Notes: generated by a model not told the origin, from the sequence alone. Counted from the first letter of the stretch, positions 12,546 to 24,393 are shown. The stretch is DNA of 64,000 bases from Sipunculus nudus (GCA_026874595.1 CM049317.1:48016401-48080400); one strand, 5' to 3'. Translations and numbers: made by a program.

Positions 12546-14703
12546 TTTCTACGGCAACTGCATGAAATTGAGCACCCTGATCGAGACAGTGAAAATTAAA
12601 GTACATATTATACGCACATTTTCATTTAATTGGACCGTAAAAAAAAATCACAACTTGTAAAAGATGACTTGTGATTTGAATTATTTAATTCGTCAATTTA
12701 ATTTAGGCATGAGGAATAAAGGTAAGATGCCTAATACAGCCTGGTTTAACAAAGCGAGATACACTGGGTGAAGCTATTTAGTGCCGTTGTTATCTCGAGT
12801 GACCCATGAGTGAACAGTAACAAGCAGAACATTGCGATAATAACCCCGTCTACCGGGCTGGTTGATCATCAATAGTTACTAATTAATAGAGAGCGACTTC
12901 TCATTTTCTTCACAGACCATTGAATCTGACTGGTTTACTTTGATTACTTCTAACCCATCCCACTTGATAGCCATTGACTTCTACATCAGTCTGAAAATTT
13001 TAAAACAAAGCATTGTCCGCTCACAATTCTTTACACCTATACTAAAACACTATAATGAGTGAATTCATACATTACAAGCACTTTCTATAAAGTTCTGGCA
13101 ACTGATATCATGCGATAATTATTTATGATTTTACACTTTGAACTATTGCATTAACTAGGTCCATTTCGAGAGATAAGGGAATGAACAAAACCAACAAACA
13201 TTTAAACGCTGTGTGGATAAATAATAAATATTTTACCTTTTATCGTATGGCGTATCTTTTGCTTATCATGTATTTCCTTTTTCAATAACATCCATATCTA
13301 TTATCCATTCTTCTTTGTCATGTGGATTAGAAATAATATCACAAATGTGATGAATTTTGCACGTTGGCCCATAAACGAAAGGAAACCGGCTTAATCCTTA
13401 ATTCTTCTGTTAATTATAAGTCAGTCAGCACATGGAAACATTAGATGAAAGGATTACGAATTCGTCACTAAACACAAATAATTTAGTATTTATTCGAATT
13501 TCTTCTCAGCAGATTTAAAAGAAAATGCAAGACACGTCTTTTCTAAAGTCACACAATAAAGTTCATGTGCAAATTACCATTGGCTGTACTTGAGAGAAGG
13601 TCTTGCATGCGGCATGAATGGGGAAAGAAATCCAGAATTTAGGTCAGTTCAAATATTTCGAAAACACAACCGCGTTTAGTCCTAATATTTACAATGTGTA
13701 CAACTGATTATTGCTATAATATATTTAAATTTTTTTTTTATTATTTCATTTAAATGCCATTTAAATTGAGGAGATAATCGCTCCCAATTTTAATGGTTTT
13801 GCTTAAGCCAAAACTACGAAGTTTATATTATGCCAAAACCCTTGAGAGACCACTCTGGTGCCTTATTCTCAGGTCTGCATCCTCACTTAAGACGTCATGT
13901 CTACTCGACACAAACTTCTCCCTGTCGGGCACTGTGGGACGGCCGGGACTACATGTCTCAACTGTCACACTTTAATAATAAACTTTGTAACAATTCAAGA
14001 AACGCCTTCTGTTTACATTTAACATACGCATGCTCACAAAATATGACTTATTCCGTGAGGCCCATAACACCAAACGCCCATGTTTATATAATTTGCCTTC
14101 AAACCATCCCCGTCCAGCTTACTTGAACGGACCTCATTATCGTCTTCACTACATGTACCTACGCCTTCGGCGTTTGTAGAAGCACCGATGAAGCTCACAA
14201 ACCCGTACGCTTGTGAGTCTGCGTAGAGTACCAGGTCTCTGCAAAAAACAAATGATTTTTACCCGGTGGAACACCCGCCGGTTAATTCGAATCGGCTCAC
14301 CGTGAGTATAAAACAGTTGGGCATCTCCATCTCTCACTTGCGACATGACAACCTATCTACTCCCAGCAAGGCTGGGAATGCGAGACACCAGAAAGCATTG
14401 CTGTCTCATAATCTCCCCTTTTATTCAAAACCGGCAGGGGCCAACACTTAATTGCCATTTTCATTTTCACATGCCTTCCAGTGCAATAGTCCGACCAGTT
14501 ACCTTAATTTTGTTAATAACTGTCACCTTTGAAACATAACTTCACTTTGATATAATATTTCTGTGTCAAATCGTCGTAGAGTTTTTAACTTGCTCAACAT
14601 GATGATGACATATATAACTTCACGTCACCAGATATCATCATTATATCATTGCTCATAACAATTGTATTGTTAGGATATATAGGTAATAAAACTTTAAAAA
14701 AAA
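12546..14703. other. Unannotated spacer
   Basis: Frames at 13793-14126 and 14149-14451 on both strands show no known motif. Small hairpins such as CGCCTTCGGCG (near 14161) are present but isolated. No repeat family recognised. Confidence 0.4.
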
Positions 14704-14998
14704 ATGCATTCTTAGGAATGCAAGACTCTGGCCTTGTAGGGGGTCCTTATAAGGGATGCACCGAAAACCGTGTTTGCCTTCATTAATTCGGCCCATATAT
14801 CCAGGTTCATTTGTAAATAAATGAATCCGGACCATGTCCCGGATCCACCCCAATATCTGATCGATTCTTCATTGGCCCACTCCCGGATTGGCCTGTAAAT
14901 GCAATGAGATACCGTTCATGATTCTATGACTTATATTCTGAACACACACACACACACGAACGGGGATAAAAGCATATCCTCCTGGAAGAGGCAACAAA
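14704..14998 (-). repeat. Short interspersed family, copy 3 (most complete, minus orientation)
   Basis: Reads in the reverse orientation from ATTCTTAGGAATGCAAGACTC through 'CCGAAAACCGTGTTTGCCTT', 'CCATGTCCCGGATCCACCCC', 'ACCGTTCATGATTCTATGAC' and a CA run to 'CGAACGGGGATAAAAGCATA' + TCCTCCTGG. The two ends (TCCTCCTGGMRGAGG and GCAAGMCTCYG) bound about 295 bp. It shows what an uninterrupted copy looks like and so exposes the insertion in the 16.8-kb copy. Confidence 0.6.
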
Positions 14999-15965
14999 AC
15001 TATTTACTTTTCAAACAACAATTATAATACTGGTGTCGTTTTTAGTCGTCTAGAATGTATTAAAAATGTTTTTTTCTTGCTCGAATGGTCAAAAAACTTA
15101 AACGCCAGGAATATTTTCGGCTTTGAACAATCATTTATCCCATCGAGGGATGATTCCAAAACTGGGCCGAGTGGGTCGCCTTTGGTCTGGTTGACAAGTG
15201 TTCATTGTTGACGGAAGTAGATGTACCCGGCAGCTGAACCTGATTGTAACTCATATCCGTCCCGACCTGGAGCACTGTTCAACAAGGTCTGAGTGGGTTC
15301 CAAGTCGAGGTTCTTCTTAATGGGATAATTAGTCGGGGCAAATTTAAGTGAGAGATGAAGTGAGGATGGATCGATAGGATCTACGCTTGGTCCTCGCCTA
15401 AGATTTGTAGTCCCACACTAGACCAATCGTGAGGTGCTCTGTATTTTTGTCGACGTTTGTATTTTATGTTGGTCCAAGCATTGGCGTGTGTTAACAGTAC
15501 TTCATACAGTGTTTGCACATTACTTTGCAGTTGTGCAGTCAGAGTGCACCATTTAATGGTAGAATCTAAATACATCTAGAAATTATGGTCACATGAAAGG
15601 TCTTCTCCGGTAAATATATATACACATGCCTTATCGCGGCAAAGTCCTTGCGTTTATTATTTAATAAACATATTTGACATTGAAAAGAAGAGGCTTATTG
15701 TTTTTAAGGCTTTCCTCAGATGGAGATTTTACTTTTCAATATCTTATCGATTTTCAGAATACAAATATAGATGGCAAACTTATGATCACGGCGTTTGCAG
15801 TACCGTCGGTACGGTAAATTGGCAGATCACAGTCATAGAGGGGTGTTACAACCCCTTACACGACTTATGATTTCATCTTGCTAGTATTTAATGCTATAAC
15901 TAAATGGTACCAGAGCAGAATAATATAACAATGTTATGACAATTAAAGTATAGAGTACTTCAAAC
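14999..15965. other. Unannotated spacer
   Basis: No gene or repeat family recognised. A small inverted motif GTACCGTCGGTAC (near 15800) stands alone. Confidence 0.4.
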
Positions 15966-16776
15966 CTGTATTTTCGCGAAACTCATATTTCGCGAATTTG
16001 CAGATCAGACCTTTCAGGAGCATGTCATTTTTACGAATTGCTTGTGGTTACATTTTTCACACACTAAGAAAAAAAAAATAGATAAACTGAGGTAGAAAAT
16101 ATACGTTAACAAAAGTCAGGTTTGGTTATGGATGATTGTGCAGGTTAGTTACGAATTTGATTGTGCATACACAATCTGGCGGGCGGTGTTAGGGTATAAT
16201 TAGTGTTTAAACAATGCCCTCGTAATAACTACTCCGGGAGGAGAACTTATTAAGGGCTTGTCATAAGAGTCATACATCCATAACTCACTTTGATGTGCTA
16301 AGAGTCATCGTATCATTGTGCTGAGGAGATCAAATTATCGGCTTTCCACAACTTTTTATGTGAACTCCAACATGTTTCATCCTGCTTCTATTAATGATAT
16401 GTGCTTAATTAACATTGTGTGATAACTACAAATTTCATGAGCTGAATCATGTTTTTTTTTCTATGTTCAGTTCCCGCTGACACTACACCTAGGTGCAGAC
16501 ATGTAATCATGTTTTTGTGTGTCTTTTTTATGACACTAAACGTATTTTCAAATCCGTGTTTATCACCTGAGTAATAAATATATATTTATAAATATTTAAA
16601 TCAAAAAGGTCCAGATATATTGAACCTCATATTCCTGCACTGGGAATGCTTAACTTCCTGAGTATTACTGAGTATGGCATGTAAGTTTTGCGAACTTTTA
16701 GGTTTCAGAAATCAAGATTACCTCGCGAAATTCGCGAAAATTACATGCTCGCGAATATTTCCGGCTCTACAGTATC
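15966..16776. mobile_element. Possible CGCGAA-type MITE, copy 1
   Basis: CGCGAA-rich blocks lie at both edges: 'TATTTTCGCGAAACTC' with 'ATTTCGCGAATTTGC' at 15971-16001, and 'CTCGCGAAATTCGCGAAAA' with 'CTCGCGAATATTTCCGGC' + TCTACAGTA at 16721-16776. The outermost 'TCTACAGTA' is a common terminus of such elements in invertebrate genomes. The interior has no coding capacity. Whether the two edges belong to one element is uncertain. Confidence 0.35.
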
Positions 16777-16845
16777 ACCAGGAGGCCGGAAAAATGTAAT
16801 AAACGTAGACGGGGAAAATCGGTTGAACACAGGCGCTTGTCTTAT

Positions 16846-17640
16846 TGTCTCCGCCAGGATGGTATACGTTCATCCCCTTTAGTGTGTGTGCGTGTTAGTG
16901 TGTGTGTTTGTTCGGACTGGCTTGTTCAATGGCTCGGACACGTCGTGGGAATGGACGTCGCCAAGGATCTCCTTTACGGTGCACTGATACAGGGTGCACG
17001 CCCCAAAAGTAGACCCTAACTCCGCTACAACGATGTCTGCAAGAGAGACCTGAAGGCCATGGGTATCGAACTGAACAACTGGGAAACCACCGCCTCAAAA
17101 CGAACAACCTGAAGGCAGACTGTACAGAAAGGCCTCACAAAGTACGAAGAGACCCTAGCACAATCCAAAGGCGAGACAGAAGAGGATAGGGAGAAGCCAA
17201 CCGACAGAACAGCATCAGCGTTCCTGTGTACTCTCTGTGGGAGAGACTGCCACTCCCGTACTGGCCTGACCAGCCATACAAGACGCTGTTCCAGAACATC
17301 CATCCAGGGCGTAACTCCATGGTCTCCTCCGAGACTGAAGGATGCCTGCTACTTTATTCACACCATAGCTGACGCAATCATGGACGGAATCTCATGAAAT
17401 TTTCAAGCAGGACATTTCGGAAGAAAACAAATGAAGAATCGATTAGATTTTGGTGAGGAACCTGTACATGAACAGGTTCCAACAGCGTCATCAAGGAATA
17501 TTCACTATATTTAGTCACTTATGCACGAATGAACCTGAGAGTATGGTCCGAATAAGTGAATGCAAACCGGTTTTGGAAGCATCCCACTATAGGGAATCCT
17601 CATATTGCGGAGGACGGCATTGCTTAGAATGTAAATTTCT
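16846..17640 (+). repeat. Short interspersed family, copy 4, interrupted by LINE sequence
   Basis: The left part (16846-16918) has TCTCCGCCAGGATGGTATAC, a GTTCATCCCC block and a GT run. The right part (about 17377-17640) has 'ATGGACGGAATCTCATGAAA', 'AATGAAGAATCGATTAGATT', 'AATGAACCTGAGAGTATGG' and 'GAATGCAAACCGGTTTTGG'. Both match the 14.7-kb copy in reverse. About 455 bp of reverse-transcriptase tail replaces the short stretch that separates these blocks there. Confidence 0.55.
16918..17377 (+). pseudogene. Non-LTR retrotransposon RT C-terminal fragment, broken
   Basis: The plus-strand frame starting near 16918 reads WLGHVVGMD, then AKDLLYGALIQGARPKSRP. An in-frame stop (17017-17019) follows where a lysine is usual, then LRYNDVCKRDLKAMGIELNN. 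A second stop (TGA, about 17110) lies where a tryptophan is expected before RQTVQKGL. A C2HC-type finger (CTLCGRDCHSRTGLTSHTRRC pattern, about 17230-17289) closes the sequence. This order ('GHV.RM ... DLLYGEL..G.R..GRP.LRYKDVCKRDLK ... CGRDCHSRIGL.SH.RRC') is the C-terminal tail of a family of metazoan LINE endonuclease/reverse-transcriptase proteins. The RT catalytic core is absent, so the copy is dead. Clade is not assigned. Confidence 0.8.
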
Positions 17641-17927
17641 AGTTTTATTCATTTTCCAACCGGTTAACCCAGGACAGAAGCATATGTGGTACTTGACTGT
17701 GGCTGGTAAAAAGTATTCAGCTGTAGCAGCAAATTTGCTTGCATTGAATCGATCAAAGAAGCTATGACCCGCAGTTCACGCTGGACTATTTGTTATTTCT
17801 ATATAGACCGCACACGTAACACTTGTCTATTTGCTCAAGCTTGCGTTTCAATATCTTTCCCTGTGTTTTCCATCTCTCAATGTTTGTCTCTCTGTCTCTG
17901 TATATATGTATATATGCAAATGTATAC
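17641..17927. other. Unannotated spacer
   Basis: Nothing recognised besides CT-rich and TATA-like low complexity near 17860-17925. Confidence 0.4.
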
Positions 17928-18335
17928 TGTGGTTGCCCTTTTGTTCGCGAAGGTTTATTTTCGCGATATTCGCGAATTGGTATTAATCGCAAATATGATA
18001 CCCTCGGGAATAAGATACACTGAAATCAACAAGATGGGATGATGCATCTGCACTGATGGATTATTGTCACACCTCTGGAAACAGGTTCGTTAATCAGCAA
18101 CCTGTTCTGTGCATGGGATTGGTACCGGCCCATGTGAACACACATTAATTATTATAATAATAAAAAGACTGTATCAGAAATAAATGAGATAGTGTGGGAT
18201 TTATTCATATAATATAATAAATACAAACACTAGTGTACTTAATTTATTTTTCTGATGCGATCGCGAACATTAAAACCCTCGCGTAAAGTCCAAAATGAAG
18301 AAATCGCGAAATTTCAGCCTCGCGAATATGAAGTC
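17928..18335. mobile_element. Possible CGCGAA-type MITE, copy 2
   Basis: The left edge reads TATACTGTGGTTGCCC, then 'TTCGCGAAGGTTTATTTTCG' and CGATATTCGCGAATTGG (17925-17980). The right part contains GATCGCGAACATT, CCCTCGCGT, AATCGCGAAATTTC and CTCGCGAATATG (18258-18328). Clusters of TCGCGA are otherwise absent in this AT-rich window, which argues for a shared origin with the 16.0-16.8-kb element. No coding capacity. Confidence 0.4.
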
Positions 18336-19380
18336 AATAAACGATACCCTTAAATATAAAATCGTATTCGATATAAGCCGTTTGCTGAGTGATGAATGCC
18401 TGACGTTGGGATATTTACTTAAATTAAGAATATTTTATCTAATTTTTCTAATGTCAATTAAGAAAAATGTTATATATTGATTGAGAAGTTAGTGATAATT
18501 TGATCCTCAGACCTGTTGCCCCTTTTACTCTAAATTGATTGCGACCGGAAGCTCCCAATCTACCCCCTGTAGTCCAGCAATATTTATTAACTGCACAAAT
18601 ATAATCCGACTCGAGAACACAGTCATCCCTTTCCAGATGCTATTTCCAAAGCCGCACTTTTCATGGAAAATCGACCGATCCTGAAAAATTGCCGGATTTG
18701 TGTTTGTCCGCATCACCCGCCAAGTCTGTAATTTATGTTTGCTTTTTCCTTGTTTTCTGTTAATCTCTTGTCATTTTCATGGAGTGTCAGCTCATTTTTC
18801 AAACTTGTTCTAATCGGATCACTTGTTTAAGGAGCAAAGGTTAGTGATTAGTTAAGCGATCATGCTGGTTGTTTCCAGTCGTGATTAGTTGACTGGTGAA
18901 TTTGGCATGCCCATAACGTTTATCACTTTATGGCATTCTGCATGTAAATCATTTTTTTGTCTTTAATAAGATTACAACAATGGGCATTTTACACGATTTT
19001 TCCGTCATTATCTTTCATTTATCTGTATCTATCATTTTTTACTTTAATCCCTTTGTCCCAGGTCCATCACTCAAGTAGGAATGAGGAGTGACTAAACAAG
19101 AAACGGAGCACACCTAAATATCATTAAAAATGTCGAACTTGCGACGTACTTGGTAAGGGTATCATGTACTAATGAAAATCAGTCATCTACGTCGATAGTT
19201 ACAGATATAAAATGAAATAACTTGCTGCAGGAAAATTTACTTTATAAAACCAGGAAATGGATCTCCAAGGGAAACACGGAAGAGAAAGAAAACTCCGGAA
19301 TTCTACAAAACAAAGTCGACGGATGCAGAACAAAATCGACGGATGCCTCAGGCTAACAGAAAGTGACTTCTCCGTCATTT

Positions 19381-19384
<4 letters not shown>
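18336..19384. other. Unannotated spacer
   Basis: No gene or repeat family recognised. Confidence 0.45.

Positions 19385-19418
<34 letters not shown>
19385..19418. repeat. (TA)n microsatellite
   Basis: Uninterrupted TA dinucleotide repeat. Confidence 0.95.
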
Positions 19419-19422
<4 letters not shown>

Positions 19423-19504
19423 TTAGTTAACTAGTGTAGATCTGTGTTTTTGATGCCAGATGGCAAGTGCCATAAGGATACACTGGTTAAACTGGTTAAA
19501 CTAC

Positions 19505-19735
19505 TGTCGCACAGTCTAGGAGGAAAGCGCTCGGCTCTCTCCGCTGGCGAACCGGGTTCGATCCCCGGAGTGGTTATGAGAGTAGACTGTAGTTGGCCTT
19601 CCAAGGTCGTGGTTTTCTCTGGGTTCTCCCGTTTCTTCCATCTCCAAAAAACACCCTACACCACCAAACGTGCCATGGAGAGTGTTCGTATTAGTTATTA
19701 TAACTAGTTGTACAATCCATGTTTAATAAATAACA
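19505..19735 (+). mobile_element. tRNA-derived SINE (family 1, copy B)
   Basis: Shares with the 10.1-kb copy the block 'GCTCGGCTCTCTCCGCTGGC', a better-preserved B box (GGGTTCGATCCCC near 19555), the central block 'GGTTTTCTCTGGGTTCTCC' and the tail 'TTATAACTAGTTGTACAATC' + CATG followed by AATAAATAA. The A-box half is degraded, so this copy is probably inactive. Confidence 0.75.
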
Positions 19736-20970
19736 TTTATATAAACAGTTGTCGCTTTATCGAGTGTTATGGTGTTTTTGTCTGAAGATGCCGAGGCCTG
19801 ATAACCAGCTACTTCATCATATGAAATTTACAAATTTTTTTTCTTTCGTTAGATAAAAGATAAATTAAGTGCACAAGAGACCTTTCCCAAGGTTTTTAAG
19901 TGCCCGTGATTCAGAGAAGCCGTTCTCTTTTAATTGTGACGCGAATAGACTGCCTGGGCTGCCATAGATGTGGTCATCCTTGTGGTACCGTATAAGATAA
20001 CATTAGTAGCACTCTGTGACATACTATGTAGTTCCATAAGAGACAGAAGCGAGCCATTTATTTCAGAAGATGGTTATGAAACTGAATGTTTTACCTTACT
20101 TTATGTGCTCAAGTACCATTTCGCTGTTTGTGATTAGATATATTTGTCCTCAGAATTACAAGGAACACATTTAACGGGATTACTCTAACAGAAACTCAGG
20201 TCTTGGACGCCGCATCTGTAACTATTGAAACCAGAAAACGTATAAAAAGCAATATATTCAAAAACAAAACAGATTTTTCCTATAATCTCTGTCCCTGTCC
20301 TAATCCGGAGAACTGTTCAAAGCAACACAGGCGTCGTATATATCCATTAAAAACGATCAAGGAGGCAGGGATTTATATAAAGTTCGCTGTTGGTATGTGT
20401 TCTGCGTAGGAAAGTCTACAAATAAGGTCTTGTTCTTGTCTCAGATTATCCCTGTATCTTTTTGTCAGAACTATTGGAACATAAATGTCACCTAAATCAC
20501 ACGATGCCGTCCTAGCAATCCGATTTAATCCGATTATATAACGTACCTCATCCAGCCGGATATGAAAATATGATATTACTCATTTCTTCTGGATAACTTC
20601 TAATGAAGTCAGTATTACAGAAAGGCCCCAAGAGGCTTTCTTATTTTTAGAATGAACTTCTTAATAACGCCTACTGTGAATCTTGCTTGTCATTAATTGA
20701 TATTTTAAGGCCAGAAAAATTAAAGGTATGGTTCTCGGGCACTGTCAGCATTACTGTTAATCCCACGCATCAATTTTTTTTTATTTTGATTTTCATATAA
20801 ACTTTCAAAATTTGAGCTCCAGCCGCTCGGATATTTTGTTAAAAGAAGATAAGTTAGGAAAATAAATTTACTTTCTTATGTAGTGCTTTACCTGTTTAGT
20901 GAAAACAATATGTTATAATCACTATTTTTCCTGGTCATATGACATTTTTATCGATTCATACAAAAAAGGT
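19736..20970. other. Unannotated spacer
   Basis: No gene recognised. The 68-codon frame at 20203-20409 has several Cys/Pro residues but no known motif. Confidence 0.4.
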
Positions 20971-20997
20971 AAAAAAAAAAAAAAAAAAAAAAAAAAA
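20971..20997 (+). repeat. Poly-A tract, 27 bases
   Basis: Uninterrupted A run, the longest homopolymer A tract of the window. No retroelement body could be recognised upstream of it. Confidence 0.9.
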
Positions 20998-21214
20998 TCG
21001 CCCGCCCGCATAGATATCTGAGAAAAGTGCCTGATAAACAAACCTTATTGTTTGGCCTAAACTAAAGCTCGGTTGGTTTTGTTGGTGTGTGTATTGATTT
21101 AACAAATGAATCTTGGGTAATTAAGAGCTGCATCTTTTTGTGCGTAGAATATTGTTTTAATTCTTGCATAACACAAATAATACATTTATAGAATTATAGA
21201 ATTTTATTATAGAT

Positions 21215-21305
21215 TACGGAACGCCACCATCTGAGCCATTGAGAGTGCCGGGATTATTTATATAATAACTTTTTATACAATCCATGTAAAATGAATAAGT
21301 TTATA
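21215..21305 (+). mobile_element. SINE family 1, 3' tail fragment
   Basis: 'GAACGCCACCATCTGAGCCA' followed by 'TATACAATCCATGTAAAATG' + AATAAG matches the tail of the SINEs at 10.2 and 19.7 kb. The tRNA-like head is missing. Confidence 0.5.
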
Positions 21306-22105
21306 TTATTTCCTCTCCATGCAAAGTTGGTGTTGGAGGTAAATGTCTCTTTGTTCGTGCAATATATCGTAATTTCCTTGATGATTTCAACAACATTGGC
21401 TGGAAAGAGGTACCATGACAATTGCTACACTTTTAAGAGAGCAGTTAAATATAAGCAAACATCTATCCTAATCAAGGATATGCAACTTTTGTCTACTGCT
21501 TATATTTTCCTGAAAGCATTTTCATAAACATGGGAACAGCAATAGTGTATAAAATAAAGCTCTTAACCATTAAAGAGCTTCCTTGTGAGTGTGTAATAGA
21601 TACACGCAGGCGGATGCTTCCGAGATAGGTCTTGGCTAAAGTGAACGATAACCTGAGCTGGATATAATGTACCTTATACATGGATATATCGCAGGGAGGT
21701 AATCACACATTGATTTGCTGATTTGGCCGGGGGGCGTATTCGTTTAAAGCTGTTCTCAAGCACCCGTCTCCGTTTTCTGGTTGATGCATGACAACCTTCA
21801 GCTTCTTATATCCGAGGGCTTTATATTTGTATAGAAAGGCTTTTAACCCAGACGCTCTCTATCCCTCAGCGGGCAGACCAACCACTCCTGGGACGATTCG
21901 TTAAAACCTAGGTCTGGCATGGAATATGTCAGGTCGATTTTTCTGATCTTAGGCTTTCATTTCTATGTGGCGGTAATATAAGAAAACTATATTTATCTTA
22001 TACTTTGCAGCAGCAGAAATCCCGTACAGATCAGCTGTTAGATGTTTATGTTCTGTCTGTAGTATAGAAGGTAGTAGAGAGGGTTCTAATTATAAATGAG
22101 ATTAA
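21306..22105. other. Unannotated spacer
   Basis: No gene or recognised repeat. Short frames on both strands around 21291-21681 have no identifiable motif. Confidence 0.4.
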
Positions 22106-22109
22106 CTAT

Positions 22110-22928
22110 TGTTACGGAACCTAATATAAACTGATCACATATGCGTGATGAACACAAATTCTGTAACGGAGATAAAAAAATCAGATTCTGTAACACTAGG
22201 CAGCGTGAAATGTCTAGGGGAATGAATAAAGAAGTCAGTGGTTTTTTGTTAACAAATAACTATAATTTATTCTTAAAACAACCCTAACATTACAATACAC
22301 TAAATCAATACATATCATACAGTAAAACAGCGGTATAGCAACAAGTCAATACAATCACACAGAAAATAATGTGCACAGTAACTGGGTACCAACACTGTCA
22401 CAATTATAAGTTCTCTAAATGTGTACTCTCGGAGAATGAAAGTCCTGTGTAAAGCTCTTGTAACAATCCAGAAAGTAAACTGAAGTCCAAATGCATAAAA
22501 TCCAGGAGAAAGTCTTAGAAAATCTATAATTGCCGCATTCGTCGGATAAGGCCCTAGAAACTGACACACGCTTATGCGTCCGCTGGAATATGCTCTCCTC
22601 TCTCTCTCTGCCCCCCGTTCTAAAACACAGCCCCTTTATATACTTTCACACCTCAAGCCGAGAATTTTCCACTTCTCGAACAGTCTTAAGGATCCCACAC
22701 AACACAGTAAACACGCATTTCAGGAATTATCGAGAAGAACATAGCCGTGTGTATCCCCACACACCAGGGTCATCATGTGACCCACGACCAGGCGTGAAAG
22801 CCCAAGGCTAACATGACAACGAGAATTCGACCAGTACGGATTAAACATAGAATGTAATACGCGACCAGACACGAGTGCCACAACAGGAGTTACGCCCGTG
22901 TCACATAATAAAAAGAGCACCTGTAACA
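22110..22928 (-). mobile_element. Solo LTR of a retrotransposon
   Basis: The ends form the short inverted pair TGTTACGG...CCTGTAACA-type sequence (TGTTAC at 22110, GTAACA ending 22928), the TG...CA termini of an LTR. A 4-bp duplication CTAT flanks both sides (22106-22109 and 22929-22932). Read on the minus strand there is a TATA-like AGTATATAAAGG (about 22633-22644) and, some 370 bp downstream, an AATAAA signal (about 22265), the U3-R-U5 order. No gag-pol sequence adjoins it and no second LTR lies within the window. A solo LTR left by recombination fits best. A Gypsy/Ty3-type origin is likely but not shown. Confidence 0.7.
22633..22644 (-). promoter_or_regulatory. TATA box of the solo LTR
   Basis: AGTATATAAAGG on the minus strand, within a GC-richer context and followed by a GAGAGAGAG tract, placed as expected for LTR transcription start. 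Confidence 0.5.
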
Positions 22929-22932
22929 CTAT

Positions 22933-23181
22933 ATACATTTTATCATAGGTTTACGTTATACATATTATCTTTAAATTTATCATGCAATAGTGGTTGTTTT
23001 TCAGAGCACCCTTACAACGAGTATTATAGAGTGGAAATGAGAATTGTTTATTTTGCTTACAATAAAATCATTGATTTCTTCAGATGGTCACAAATTAGTC
23101 GACCCAGTATTATGGAATGATCAATGAAGTCGCCACTGAAAAAAAATGGAATGTTATCTATAACTAGAAATCTGTATGTAA
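22933..23181. other. Unannotated spacer
   Basis: No feature recognised. Confidence 0.4.
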
Positions 23182-23335
23182 AGAAAGCAAGCCTCCACCA
23201 TATGGGGGCCCATTACCGAAATGCACTTTAAATTTCATGTGATTCTGTTCTTAAGTGTGTGAGGAATATTGTGAACAAACACAAAGGCACACACGAACGG
23301 GGATGAGTGCATACCCTCCTGGCGGAGGAAATCAC
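23182..23335 (-). repeat. Short interspersed family, copy 5 (partial, minus orientation)
   Basis: GAAAGCAAGCCTCCACCATATG, then AATGCAC, and after a gap 'CACACGAACGGGGATGAGTG' + CATACCCTCCTGGCGGAGG. The outer blocks match the 14.7-kb copy but the middle is deleted. Confidence 0.55.
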
Positions 23336-23729
23336 ACTTGCTTTCTGTAAGTTGTTGTATTTCAATAAAGGACTATGAACGCGAAGCTTGTGTACTTGTG
23401 AAAAAAAAAAAATGGAAAGGAGGCTTTAATAATCACCTTTCACTAAACCATGCACTTAACCTCTCCAGTTTTACCTAACGTTACTCGGACCCTTCACTGT
23501 TTGGAGTTTGGCAACATGTTTATTCGTTGATTTATCAAAATGTGTTTTATGGACTGTGCCCACGAGTTGTAGAATTGATATTGTTAATCTATATTTCATT
23601 TTAACCTTTTATCTTATTAATGCTAGAAACAAGCACTTGGTATAATTCAGGTGTTTTATTTAAATTATCATGTTTAAGTCCACCTGTCGCCAATCCAGGA
23701 CACTCTGATTTCCCATGACATCTCATAGG
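23336..23729. other. Unannotated spacer
   Basis: Nothing recognised apart from a 14-bp A run near 23400. Confidence 0.4.
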
Positions 23730-23850
23730 GCACACATGGCTGTATCGTAATTGAAATATCATTTTATGAAATTTAACAGCCAATGTGGCGTGGGGCACAC
23801 ATTGCTGTATCGTAATTGAAATATAATTTTATGAAATTAAACAGCCGTGA
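23730..23850 (+). repeat. 65-bp direct tandem duplication
   Basis: The block starting GCACACATGGCTGTATCG and ending AACAGCC (23730-23783) recurs from 23795 with a few substitutions, a period of 65 bp. Two copies only. Confidence 0.85.
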
Positions 23851-24393
23851 TTGGCTATTTACACATGGGTAGCATCTTGCAATTATTCTTATATAATATA
23901 TCGAATTAATAATTAATTATTTTCAAACTTTTTTTAGTAACCTGTAACAGTGAGCTTGCCATTGCGTGAAAGATTGTTTTAAGGTAAAATAAGCGTGCTT
24001 TCGATGCGCCATAACAATTAAAAGGACATTTTGCAGTCGTAGGAAATGTTCTTGACATCAGTTGTGTTGGCATTGATTTTGTACGTCGCCGAAACTTTCT
24101 AGCAGTAAATTTAGTTTCTGCAGGCAAAGATACACCCTTAAATGTAATTGAGTACCCTGATCCTCTTGAAATCACATTAATAGGTTCTAGCGCCAATAAA
24201 TAAGATTTTCCCCCTGACTGTCAGGATACTCAATATAATATTTTGACCAGCACTACAAGAAAATAAGTGACAATGTCTTAATTTCAGGTTTCTATGGAGA
24301 TTAGCCTAATTAATACCTATTAATAATTAATAAATATGATACAGGATAAACGGATATAATTAATGGCCATCTGATGTTCAAGGTGCTGACATC
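23851..24393. other. Unannotated spacer with one 96-codon frame
   Basis: A minus-strand frame of 96 codons (23906-24196) is basic and has no recognised domain. It lacks splice-bounded neighbours and is treated as chance. Confidence 0.35.

Noticed and set aside
23906-24196. 96-codon minus-strand frame rich in basic residues
   Set aside because: No motif, no splice-bounded partner exon and no promoter context. Its length is compatible with chance.
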